Part shown: piece by piece, positions 40,980 through 48,993 of the stretch
How positions within the stretch are numbered: position 1 is the first letter of the stretch
Layout of the letters: every line of letters starts with the position of its first letter
NCBI RefSeq assembly: GCF_047126315.1
Contig: NZ_CP138953.1
Coordinates: 124,001-188,000, forward strand
Source: Shimia sp022448905
Lineage (GTDB): Bacteria > Pseudomonadota > Alphaproteobacteria > Rhodobacterales > Rhodobacteraceae
Direction: 5' to 3'
Length of the DNA stretch: 64,000 bases
The notes under the pieces: model-generated
The model's database searches: none
The model's input: the letters and a program-made list of their open reading frames with translations, nothing else
What the model was told of the DNA's origin: nothing
Program-made: the position numbers and the translations under genes

Positions 40980-42055
40980 TCGCGCTGGAAAAACGCCCCA
41001 CCCCGTCGCGCGCGCTGTCGCTCGCCACACCGCTGATCGCGGTCGCCATCACCATGTTTATGGGCGGCCTGCTGTTTTCTGTGCTGGGCAAAAACCCGTT
41101 TGAGGCCATCCGCACCATCTTCTGGGATCCGGTGCTGGGCGAGTTTGCCTTCTACTACCGCCCGCAATTGTTGGTGAAAGCCGCGCCGCTGGTGCTGATC
41201 GCCATTGGCCTTTCACTGGGCTTTAAAGCCGGTATCTGGAACATCGGCGCCGAAGGCCAATACATCATGGGAGCGATCTGTGGTGCCGCAGTGGGCCTTG
41301 CCTTCTACCCCACCGAAACCCGCCTGATCTTCCCGCTGATGATTGTCGCCGGCGCACTTGGCGGCTGGGCCTGGGGCATGATCCCCGCCCTTCTCAAAGT
41401 CCGCTTTGGCACCAATGAAATCCTTGTGTCGTTGATGCTGGTCTACGTGGCCGACCAACTGCTGGCATCCATGTCGCTGGGCCTGTTGCGCAACCCCGAA
41501 GGCATGGGCTTCCCCGGCTCGCGCAACTTCTCCGACTACCCGGCGGCCAACAGCTGGATCAACGAAGCCGCTGGCCTGCACTGGGGCATGGCTTTTGCCT
41601 TCATCGCAGTGATCTTCTCTTACATCCTACTCAACCGCCACATTCTGGGCTTCAACATCCGCCTCACCGGCGAAGCCCCGCGCGCGGCGCGGTTCGCAGG
41701 GGTGAACCCCACCCGCCTGATCCTGTTCTGCCTCGGCACCTCTGGCGCATTGGCAGGTCTGGCAGGCCTGTTTGAAGTCACCGGCCCCTCTGGTCAAATC
41801 AACATCGACTTCGCATCAGGCTATGGCTTCACCGCCATCATCGTCGCCTTCCTCGGCCGCCTGCACCCAGTTGGCATCCTGCTCGCAGCCCTGCTGATGG
41901 CGCTGACCTACGTGGGCGGCGATCTGGCCCAGGGCAACCTTGGCCTGCCGTCAGCAGCTATTCAGGTCTTTCAGGGCATGCTCCTGTTCTTCCTGCTGGC
42001 TCTGGACCTGCTGACCAACTACCGCGTGGTGCTAAAGAAAAAGGGAGCCGCATAA
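40976..42055 (+). CDS. ABC transporter permease (BMP-type, NupB/YufP-like)
   Basis: A 359-residue integral membrane protein of the BPD_transp_2 family with about 9-10 helices. Recognisable are GFKAGIWNIGAEGQYIMGAI (conserved glycines), RFGTNEILVSLMLVYVA, FNIRLTGEAPRAARFAGVNP (cytoplasmic coupling loop) and FDFASGYGFTAIIVAFLGRLHP-like C-terminal region. It is the first of two permeases. Translation is coupled to the ATPase gene by an ATGA overlap. It forms the translocation path with the 306-residue permease. Confidence 0.94.
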   Translation: MIALEKRPTPSRALSLATPLIAVAITMFMGGLLFSVLGKNPFEAIRTIFWDPVLGEFAFYYRPQLLVKAAPLVLIAIGLSLGFKAGIWNIGAEGQYIMGAICGAAVGLAFYPTETRLIFPLMIVAGALGGWAWGMIPALLKVRFGTNEILVSLMLVYVADQLLASMSLGLLRNPEGMGFPGSRNFSDYPAANSWINEAAGLHWGMAFAFIAVIFSYILLNRHILGFNIRLTGEAPRAARFAGVNPTRLILFCLGTSGALAGLAGLFEVTGPSGQINIDFASGYGFTAIIVAFLGRLHPVGILLAALLMALTYVGGDLAQGNLGLPSAAIQVFQGMLLFFLLALDLLTNYRVVLKKKGAA

Positions 42056-42975
42056 TGGACCTTTCCGCAATCAATCCCGTCCTGCTGATCGCTTCTTTGA
42101 TGGTCGCAGCCACCCCGCTCCTTCTCGCCGCCATCGGTGAGCTGGTTGTCGAACGCGCGGGCGTTCTGAACCTCGGTGTAGAGGGCATGATGATCATTGG
42201 CGCCATCTCCGGCTTTGCCATCGCAGTGGAAACCACCTCCCCAATGGTTGGCCTGGTCGCGGCCATGATCGCCGGCGCGGTGCTCTCGCTGCTGTTTGCC
42301 TTCCTGACCCAGTTTGCGCTGGCCAATCAGGTGGCCTCCGGTCTGGCACTCACGCTCTTTGGCCTCGGCCTGTCGGCGCTCATGGGGCAGTCATATGTGG
42401 GCATCAAACCCCCGGCCATGGCAAAGCTCGACATACCGGTGCTCTCCGATATTCCGGTGCTTGGCCCGATCCTGTTCAGCCACGACCCCGTGCTCTACAT
42501 CGGCCTCGCGCTCACTGCGGCGGTCTACTGGTTCCTCAAGAAATCCCGCGGCGGTCTGATCCTGCGCGCGGTTGGGGAAAGCCACGACGCCGCCCATGCG
42601 CTTGGCTACAACGTCATCCGCGTGCGCATCCTCGCCATCATGTTTGGCGGCGCCTGTGCCGGTCTGGGCGGTGCCTATATTTCACTCATCCGCGTGCCAC
42701 AGTGGACCGAAGGCATGACCGCCGGTGTCGGCTGGATCGCTTTGGCCCTTGTGGTCTTCGCCTCCTGGAAGCCGTGGCGCGTCTTGCTGGGTGCCTATCT
42801 TTTTGGCGGGATTAACGTTTTGCAGCTCAATCTGCAGGCAGCGGGTATTGCCATTCCGGTGGAATACTTGGCAATGTCACCGTATCTGATAACCATCCTC
42901 GTTCTGGTCATCATGTCGGCTGACAAAAGCGGCGCACCCGCATCTCTTGGCCGCACATTCCACGCCTCGCAATGA
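42055..42975 (+). CDS. ABC transporter permease (BMP-type, NupC/YufQ-like)
   Basis: A 306-residue BPD_transp_2 permease. VERAGVLNLGVEGMMIIGAI near residue 35, FALANQVASGLALTLFGLGL, the coupling loop LRAVGESHDAAHALGYNVI, and GGACAGLGGAYISL are family hallmarks. The start overlaps the previous stop (TAATG). It pairs with the 359-residue permease. The stop is 44 bases before the binding-protein start. Confidence 0.94.
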   Translation: MDLSAINPVLLIASLMVAATPLLLAAIGELVVERAGVLNLGVEGMMIIGAISGFAIAVETTSPMVGLVAAMIAGAVLSLLFAFLTQFALANQVASGLALTLFGLGLSALMGQSYVGIKPPAMAKLDIPVLSDIPVLGPILFSHDPVLYIGLALTAAVYWFLKKSRGGLILRAVGESHDAAHALGYNVIRVRILAIMFGGACAGLGGAYISLIRVPQWTEGMTAGVGWIALALVVFASWKPWRVLLGAYLFGGINVLQLNLQAAGIAIPVEYLAMSPYLITILVLVIMSADKSGAPASLGRTFHASQ

Positions 42976-43019
42976 GGCACCTAAACAAAAAACTGCCACC
43001 AACAGGGGGACTACCCGAA

Positions 43020-44102
43020 ATGAAATTGACCAAACTTTTGACAAGCGCAGCTGTCGCGCTGGGTCTGGCGACCTCCGCCATGGCCGACGACAAAACCAAA
43101 GTAGGCTTCGTCTATGTTGGCCCAGTGGGCGACGGCGGCTGGACTTATGAGCACAACAAGGGCCGTCTGGCCGTAGAAGAGCACTTTGGCGACAAGGTCG
43201 AAACCACCTTTGTTGAAAGCGTACCAGAAGGTGCCGACGCCGAGCGTGTGATCACCCAGATGGCGCTTCAGGGCGCGGACCTGATCTTCACCACCTCTTT
43301 TGGCTACATGGACCCAACCATCAACGTTGCCAAGAAATTCCCAAAAGTGAAGTTTGAGCACGCCACCGGCTACAAACAGGCCGACAACGTGTCCGTTTAC
43401 TCCGCGCGCTTCTACGAAGGCCGCGCGGTTCAGGGCCACATCGCGGGCAAGATGACCAAAACCAACAAAATTGGTTACATCGCCTCCTTCCCGATCCCAG
43501 AAGTGATCCGCGGCATCAACTCCGCCTACATCCACGCCAAGAAAGTGAACCCGGACGTCGAGTTCTCCATCATCTGGGCCTACACCTGGTTTGATCCTGC
43601 CAAAGAAGCCGACGCTGCCAAAGCTCTGATCGAGCAAGGCGCCGATGTGATCCTGCAGCACACCGACTCCACCGCGCCACAGGCAGCCGCGCAGGCTGCT
43701 GGCAACGTAGTGACCTTTGGTCAGGCGTCTGACATGGGCGAGTACGCCCCGTTTCCACGCGTGTCCTCCATCATCGATGACTGGGCGCCTTACTACATCG
43801 CACGTACTCAGGCTGTGATGGACGGTTCCTGGGAGTCCGTATCCACTTGGGACGGCATCGGCGCTGGCATGGTTGGCATCGGTGAAATCTCCGACGCGGT
43901 TCCAGCAGACGTAAAAGCCGAAGCGCTGGCTCTGGTTGAGAGCCTGGCAGACGGCTCCTACCACGCCTTCACCGGCCCGCTGAACAAGCAGGACGGCACC
44001 CCATGGCTGGCAGAAGGTGAAACCGCGCAGGACTACGGTGACGACGGTCTGGCCGGCATGAACTTCTACCTCGAAGGCATCACCGCCGAGATCCCAAACT
44101 AA
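43020..44102 (+). CDS. BMP family ABC transporter substrate-binding protein
   Basis: A 360-residue periplasmic binding protein of the basic membrane protein (BMP/Med/PnrA) family. The signal peptide MKLTKLLTSAAVALGLATSAMA is clear, with cleavage after AMA (residue 22). The mature part has KVGFVYVGPVGDGGWTYEHN, LIFTTSFGYMDPTINVAKKF, and VILQHTDSTAPQAAAQ. The aromatic and Asp residues at these places bind nucleosides in PnrA-like proteins. I use ATG 43020; the frame open to 42972 is not part of the family. A strong terminator follows the gene. Confidence 0.94.
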   Translation: MKLTKLLTSAAVALGLATSAMADDKTKVGFVYVGPVGDGGWTYEHNKGRLAVEEHFGDKVETTFVESVPEGADAERVITQMALQGADLIFTTSFGYMDPTINVAKKFPKVKFEHATGYKQADNVSVYSARFYEGRAVQGHIAGKMTKTNKIGYIASFPIPEVIRGINSAYIHAKKVNPDVEFSIIWAYTWFDPAKEADAAKALIEQGADVILQHTDSTAPQAAAQAAGNVVTFGQASDMGEYAPFPRVSSIIDDWAPYYIARTQAVMDGSWESVSTWDGIGAGMVGIGEISDAVPADVKAEALALVESLADGSYHAFTGPLNKQDGTPWLAEGETAQDYGDDGLAGMNFYLEGITAEIPN

Positions 44103-44129
44103 GCTGATCCCTCAAAGATCATCTACGAA

Positions 44130-44157
44130 GGCCCGCCAATTCGGCGGGCCTTTTCTT
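44130..44157 (+). terminator. Rho-independent terminator of the BMP transporter operon
   Basis: An 8-bp perfect stem GGCCCGCC/GGCGGGCC (44130-44137, 44143-44150) with loop AATTC is followed by TTTTCTT. It begins 28 bases after the binding-protein stop. Confidence 0.9.
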
Positions 44158-44240
44158 ATGGTCGGCAATCAAAACACCGCCATTTGACAGCAACCACCGC
44201 TTGCACCCAAAGTTATCCCATACCCCAAAAGGATTTTGTG

Positions 44241-46025
44241 ATGACTCGTTTGACAGCCACCCTTGGCGGACTTGCCCTGACCACCGTCCTCTCCGCGCCC
44301 CTTCTGGCACAGGAGATCGCCGACACCATCTACTCCGGCGGCCCGATCCTCACCGTCAACGACGCCGCCCCCCGTGCTGAGGCCGTCGCCGTCAAGGACG
44401 GCCGCATTATCGCCGTGGGGACACAGGCGGACATGCTCGCCCATCAAGGCGATACCACCGAGGTATTTGATCTGGACGGCCGCGCCATGTTGCCCGGCTT
44501 TGTCGACAGCCATGGCCACGCAGTTATGGGCGGCCTGCAAGCGCTCTCTGCCAACCTGCTTGCCCCGCCGGATGGCGAGGTGCAGGACATCGCCTCCCTG
44601 CAAGACACCCTACGCGCCTGGATTGCAGACAACCAAGCCGCCATCGAGGCCTCCAACCTGATTGTTGGCTTTGGCTATGACCAATCGCAACTGGCCGAGC
44701 TGCGCCACCCGACCAAAGACGACCTCGACGCTGTGTCCAAAGACGTGCCGATCATCATCGTGCATCAGTCCGGCCACTTCGGCGCCGCCAATTCCGCCGC
44801 GCTGGCCGCAGCCGACATCACCCGCGAGACCCCAATCCCACCCGGTGGCGTGATCCGCTATGCCGAGGACGGTGCACCCAACGGCGTGTTAGAAGAAAAC
44901 GCCTTCTTCCTTGTATTGGGCAAGCTCATGGGTGGCATTGGTGAGGACGGCTTCAAGGCCTTCGCCCGCGCCGGAACGCAACTTTGGGCCAGCTTCGGCT
45001 ACACCACCGCACAAGAAGGCCGCGCCACACCGCAAGTGGCCGAAATTGCAAGAGCGGTGGCCGCTGCAGGAGAGCTCCCCGTCGACCTCGCCATCTATCC
45101 CGATGTGTTGGTGGACCGCGATTACATCCTCGCCAACCAATCCGACACCTATGAAAACGGCGTGCGCATCGCCGGGGCGAAACTCACCATCGACGGCTCC
45201 CCGCAAGGTTTCACTGCCCTGCGTGACCGGCCTTACTATGATCCGGTTGGCACCTATCCGCCTGGCTACAAGGGCTATGCTGCCGCCAGCGAAGATCAGA
45301 TCAATGACGCCATCGCGTGGGCGTTTGAAAACAACATCCAGATCCTGACGCATTCCAATGGCGAAGGCGCCTCCGACATGCTGCTCGCCGCCATTAAAGC
45401 CGCCGAGGCCAAACACGGACTGGCGGACCGCCGCCCAGTGCTGATCCACGGTCAATTCCTGCGCGAGGATCAGGTGGCGGAGATGCGCGACCTCAACGTC
45501 TTTCCGTCACTCTTCCCGATGCACACGTTTTACTGGGGCGACTGGCACCGCGACCACACGGTTGGCCCAATCAACGCAGACAACATCTCCCCCACCGGCT
45601 GGGTCCGCGAACGCGGCATGATGTTTGGCACCCATCACGACGCCCCTGTCGCCTTCCCCGACAGCATGCGGGTGCTCTCGGCCACAGTGACGCGCCGCAC
45701 CCGCTCGGGGGACATTCTAGGTCCCCACCACCGCGTCGATGTGATAACCGCCCTCAAGGCGATGACGCTCTGGCCTGCTTATCAGCACTTTGAAGAAGAC
45801 ATGAAAGGCAGCATCGAGGTGGGCAAAGTGGCGGATTTTGTGATCCTGTCCGACGACCCCACAGCGGTGGATCCGGAAACCCTCGCCGAGATCAAAGTGC
45901 AGGTCACCATCAAACGCGACAAAGACATCTACCGTGCCCCGGGCGGGCCTCAAAAAGCCGATTTGATCGCGCCGATGGGCCACCACATTTTGGACGTCGC
46001 CCATGCCGCCACCCGCAGCAACTGA
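44241..46025 (+). CDS. Amidohydrolase family protein (YtcJ/Amidohydro_3-like), exported
   Basis: A 594-residue metal-dependent hydrolase. MTRLTATLGGLALTTVLSAPLLA is a signal peptide. The metal site begins with FVDSHGHAVMGG; further metal ligands are probably in VHQSGHFG, THSNGEGA and IHGQFL, and GTHHDAPVAFPD near the C-terminus supplies the last aspartate. EVGKVADFVILSDDP closes the composite beta domain. SD AAAAGGA precedes ATG 44241. It probably hydrolyses an amide or cyclic amide in the periplasm. It lies downstream of a nucleoside-type importer but after a terminator, so a link with purine degradation is only a possibility. Confidence 0.9.
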   Translation: MTRLTATLGGLALTTVLSAPLLAQEIADTIYSGGPILTVNDAAPRAEAVAVKDGRIIAVGTQADMLAHQGDTTEVFDLDGRAMLPGFVDSHGHAVMGGLQALSANLLAPPDGEVQDIASLQDTLRAWIADNQAAIEASNLIVGFGYDQSQLAELRHPTKDDLDAVSKDVPIIIVHQSGHFGAANSAALAAADITRETPIPPGGVIRYAEDGAPNGVLEENAFFLVLGKLMGGIGEDGFKAFARAGTQLWASFGYTTAQEGRATPQVAEIARAVAAAGELPVDLAIYPDVLVDRDYILANQSDTYENGVRIAGAKLTIDGSPQGFTALRDRPYYDPVGTYPPGYKGYAAASEDQINDAIAWAFENNIQILTHSNGEGASDMLLAAIKAAEAKHGLADRRPVLIHGQFLREDQVAEMRDLNVFPSLFPMHTFYWGDWHRDHTVGPINADNISPTGWVRERGMMFGTHHDAPVAFPDSMRVLSATVTRRTRSGDILGPHHRVDVITALKAMTLWPAYQHFEEDMKGSIEVGKVADFVILSDDPTAVDPETLAEIKVQVTIKRDKDIYRAPGGPQKADLIAPMGHHILDVAHAATRSN

Positions 46026-46222
46026 GCAAAAAAATCGCTCTTGGTTCGCCGCAGAGTGCGTGCCAAGGGCTTACCCCACGTCGATCACGCCCTTCTCACA
46101 AAAACGTTTGTCATTTTATTTCAACAATTTAAAAGCACCGACCTATCCTTTTGCACAAATCCTCTGATCCATTTGATGCCTCCTCTGCGTAGCTTTTGCA
46201 TCAACATTGGAGAGGAAATCAC

Positions 46223-46723
46223 ATGTTCAGACGCACCTTCATCGCATCCGTTATGGGCGCAGCTATGGCCGTAACAACCGCCACCTTCGCCATGGCGGAT
46301 GGCCACGGCAAAAAAGACATCGTCGACACCGCCGTTGGTGCTGGCAGCTTCACCACCCTAGTTGCCGCCGTTCAGGCCGCGGGCCTCGTGGACACTCTGA
46401 AAGGTGATGGCCCCTTCACCGTATTTGCCCCAACCGACGAAGCGTTTGCCGCGCTGCCTGCTGGCACCGTTGAGGACCTGCTGAAGCCGGAAAACAAAGA
46501 CAAACTGGTGTCTATTCTGACCTACCACGTGGTGCCCGCCAAGGTGATGTCCGGCGACATCGCGGGCAAGAAAGCCACCGTGGCGACGGTTGAGGGCGAG
46601 AAACTCAACGTGAACGCCCGCAACGGCGTCAAGGTCAACGGCGCCAAAGTGGTGTCCGCAGACATTGGCGCCTCCAACGGTGTGATCCACGTGATCGACA
46701 AAGTGCTGATCCCGGAAGGCTAA
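46223..46723 (+). CDS. Fasciclin domain-containing secreted protein
   Basis: A 166-residue protein with one FAS1 domain. The signal peptide MFRRTFIASVMGAAMAVTTATFAMA ends near residue 25. The FAS1 H1 box reads GPFTVFAPTDEAFAALP, the YH motif is LTYHVVPAKV, and the H2 box is GVIHVIDKVLIP. Such proteins act in adhesion or surface attachment. The ATG at 46223 follows GGAGAGGAAA. It is a single gene with a terminator immediately downstream. Confidence 0.94.
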   Translation: MFRRTFIASVMGAAMAVTTATFAMADGHGKKDIVDTAVGAGSFTTLVAAVQAAGLVDTLKGDGPFTVFAPTDEAFAALPAGTVEDLLKPENKDKLVSILTYHVVPAKVMSGDIAGKKATVATVEGEKLNVNARNGVKVNGAKVVSADIGASNGVIHVIDKVLIPEG

Positions 46724-46744
46724 GACCAACCACCACTCACAAAA

Positions 46745-46772
46745 AAAGGCGCGGGACATCCCGCGCCTTTTC
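46745..46772. terminator. Two-way terminator between fasciclin and sulfate activation genes
   Basis: An 8-bp perfect stem GGCGCGGG/CCCGCGCC (46748-46755, 46760-46767) has A7 on the left and TTTTCC on the right, so it can work for both convergent genes. Confidence 0.88.
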
Positions 46773-46793
46773 CAATTTCAAATGCCAGACGGC

Positions 46794-48869
46794 TTAGCCG
46801 GAGATCAGGCCGAGGCTTTCCAGCTTCAGGATCACCTGATGGGCACAGTTGTCCACATCGGCACCTTCGGTCTCCACACGCAGCTCTGGGTTCTCTGGCA
46901 CGTCATATGGGTCAGAAATACCGGTGAACTCTTTGATCTTACCTTCGCGCGCCAGCTTATAGAGGCCTTTGCGGTCACGGCGTTCACATTCCTCAATCGA
47001 GGTCGCCACGTGCACTTCTACAAAGGCACCAAAGCCTTCGATGTCTTCACGTACGGCACGACGTGTGGTGGCATATGGCGCGATTGGCGCACAGATCGCG
47101 ATACCACCGTTTTTGGTGATCTCAGACGCCACATAGCCGATCCGACGGATGTTCAGGTCACGGTGCTCTTTGGAGAAGCCCAGCTCGGAGCTGAGGTTTT
47201 TCCGCACAATGTCGCCATCCAGCAGCGTCACCGGACGACCACCCATTTCCATCAGCTTGACCATCAGAGCGTTTGCAATGGTGGATTTGCCGGAGCCGGA
47301 GAAGCCGGTGAAGAACACGGTGAAGCCCTGTTTCGCACGTGGTGGCTTGGTCTTGCGCAGCTCTTTCACAACTTCCGGGAAGGAGAACCACTCAGGGATT
47401 TCCAGACCTTCGGCCAGGCGACGACGCAGCTCGGTGCCGGAGATGTTCAGGATGGTGACATCGTCTTTGTCCTGAATTTCGTCCATTGGCTCGTACTGCG
47501 CACGCTCCTGCACCCACACCATGTGTTTGAAGTCGACCATAGTGATGCCGATTTCTTCTTCATGTGCACGGAACAGTTCCTGCGCGTCATAGGGCCCGTA
47601 GAAGTCTTCGCCTGCGGAGTTCTTACCGGGGCCAGCGTGATCGCGGCCAACGATGAAGTGGGTGCAGCCGTGGTTGGCGCGGATCAGACCGTGCCAAACC
47701 GCCTCACGTGGGCCAGCCATACGCATCGCCAGGTTCAGCAGGGACATGGAGGTGGTGGAGGCAGGATACTTGTCCAGAACCGCCTCATAGCAGCGCACGC
47801 GGGTGAAGTGATCCACATCGCCCGGCTTGGTCATGCCCACAACAGGGTGGATCAACAGGTTGGCCTGCGCTTCTTTGGCGGCACGGAAAGTCAGTTCCTG
47901 GTGCGCACGGTGCAGCGGGTTGCGGGTTTGGAACGCAACCACTTTGCGCCAGCCCATTTTGCGGAAGTAGGCGCGCAGCTCGTTTGGCGTGTCGCGACGG
48001 GCGCGGAAGTCATAGTGCACAGGCTGTTGAATGCCGGTCACCGGACCACCGAGGTACACTTTACCCGCGTGGTTGTGCAGGTAGTTCACCGCTGGGTGCG
48101 CGTCATCATCCGCCCCAAACACTTTTTCCGCTTCCAACGCTTTGTTGGGCACAAAATTGTCGGTCACGGTCATGGTGGCGAGGATCACGCCTTCCTGATC
48201 GCGCAGCGCAATGTCCTGGCCTTCTTCCAGACCCGCGGCAAATTCCTCGGACACATCCAGGTTGATCGGCATTGGCCACAGGGAGCCATCCGCCAGGCGC
48301 ATGTTCTCAACAACACCGTTGTAGTCTTCTTCGCTCAGGAAGCCTTTGAGCGGGTTGAAGCCACCGTTCATCAGCAGTTCCAAGTCACAGATCTGACGCG
48401 GTGTCAGATCCCAGCTGACCAGATCGGCCGCTTCCACTTTCAGCTTCTGAGCACTCTCATAAGAAACATAGAGCTCAGGAATAGGAGCCAGATTGTTTTG
48501 CATTGGATGTGTCCTGTGTTTGATAGGAACCAGGCCGCTTGCCGAGCCTGTCAGTTCCGCATGGAGCGCCTCATATTCAGAGAGCTTGCGGGCGAGGAAT
48601 TGATCTGTGAGCCGCACTTTCTCCGCCGCACCACGCGCGGTGAGCGAATAGGCAAACCTCTGTCGTTTGTCCGGGCCCGCGCGATCACTAATGGTAATCA
48701 GCCCGGCTTCTGCCGCAGCGCGCAGTTGTGCATTCAGACGCCCCAAAGAAATCCCCACCGCCGCCGCAGTGGCGCGCTGTGATGCTTCTGGCGCCTGATC
48801 AAGCTGGCGCAGAAGGCGGAAGAGCACGTCTTCCTCATCTGATGTGGGTTTGGCGGTCTGAAATGACAT
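46794..48869 (-). CDS. MarR/EPS-type winged helix fused to ATP sulfurylase/APS kinase
   Basis: A continuous 691-residue frame. Residues 1-106 match the EPS-associated MarR regulators: SQRATAAAVGISLGRLNAQL, then AYSLTARGAAEKVRLTDQFL and RKLSEYEALHAEL. Residues 107-122 are a linker. At residue 123 (internal ATG 48503, SD AGGA 8 bases before) begins a full-length bifunctional Sat-CysC: ATP sulfurylase with QTRNPLHRAHQ and GRDHAGPG, APS kinase with GFSGSGKST and LLDGDIVRKNLS. The enzyme makes APS and then PAPS. Either a fused regulator-enzyme or two gene products from one frame with an internal start. No stop codon separates the two parts. A 20-bp palindrome lies upstream. ATG 48869 is preferred; 48905 would lie in the palindrome. 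Confidence 0.85.
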   Translation of the reverse strand: MSFQTAKPTSDEEDVLFRLLRQLDQAPEASQRATAAAVGISLGRLNAQLRAAAEAGLITISDRAGPDKRQRFAYSLTARGAAEKVRLTDQFLARKLSEYEALHAELTGSASGLVPIKHRTHPMQNNLAPIPELYVSYESAQKLKVEAADLVSWDLTPRQICDLELLMNGGFNPLKGFLSEEDYNGVVENMRLADGSLWPMPINLDVSEEFAAGLEEGQDIALRDQEGVILATMTVTDNFVPNKALEAEKVFGADDDAHPAVNYLHNHAGKVYLGGPVTGIQQPVHYDFRARRDTPNELRAYFRKMGWRKVVAFQTRNPLHRAHQELTFRAAKEAQANLLIHPVVGMTKPGDVDHFTRVRCYEAVLDKYPASTTSMSLLNLAMRMAGPREAVWHGLIRANHGCTHFIVGRDHAGPGKNSAGEDFYGPYDAQELFRAHEEEIGITMVDFKHMVWVQERAQYEPMDEIQDKDDVTILNISGTELRRRLAEGLEIPEWFSFPEVVKELRKTKPPRAKQGFTVFFTGFSGSGKSTIANALMVKLMEMGGRPVTLLDGDIVRKNLSSELGFSKEHRDLNIRRIGYVASEITKNGGIAICAPIAPYATTRRAVREDIEGFGAFVEVHVATSIEECERRDRKGLYKLAREGKIKEFTGISDPYDVPENPELRVETEGADVDNCAHQVILKLESLGLISG

Positions 48870-48886
48870 TAACAAACGACTCAAAG

Positions 48887-48906
48887 TGTGTTCACGCGTG
48901 AACACA
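48887..48906. promoter_or_regulatory. Perfect 20-bp palindrome before the MarR-Sat-CysC gene
   Basis: TGTGTTCACGCGTGAACACA is fully self-complementary. It lies 18 bases upstream of ATG 48869, where an operator overlapping the promoter would be. A MarR-type dimer binds such palindromes, so autoregulation by the fused domain is likely. Confidence 0.78.
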
Positions 48907-48993
48907 TAGGGCGGTTTGGCAAAATCTCAAAGCCTTATTTGGCTTTTGCATAGCAAATATGCTACCGTTTCAATGCTGCAACGCAGCGCGACC

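Noticed and set aside
39444..41030. A 528-codon minus-strand frame opposite the BMP-type ATPase
   Set aside because: It mirrors a gene with clear Walker motifs on the plus strand and has only low-complexity His/Gly-rich translation.
46782..48782. A 666-codon plus-strand frame opposite sat-cysC
   Set aside because: Shadow of a gene with diagnostic catalytic motifs on the minus strand.
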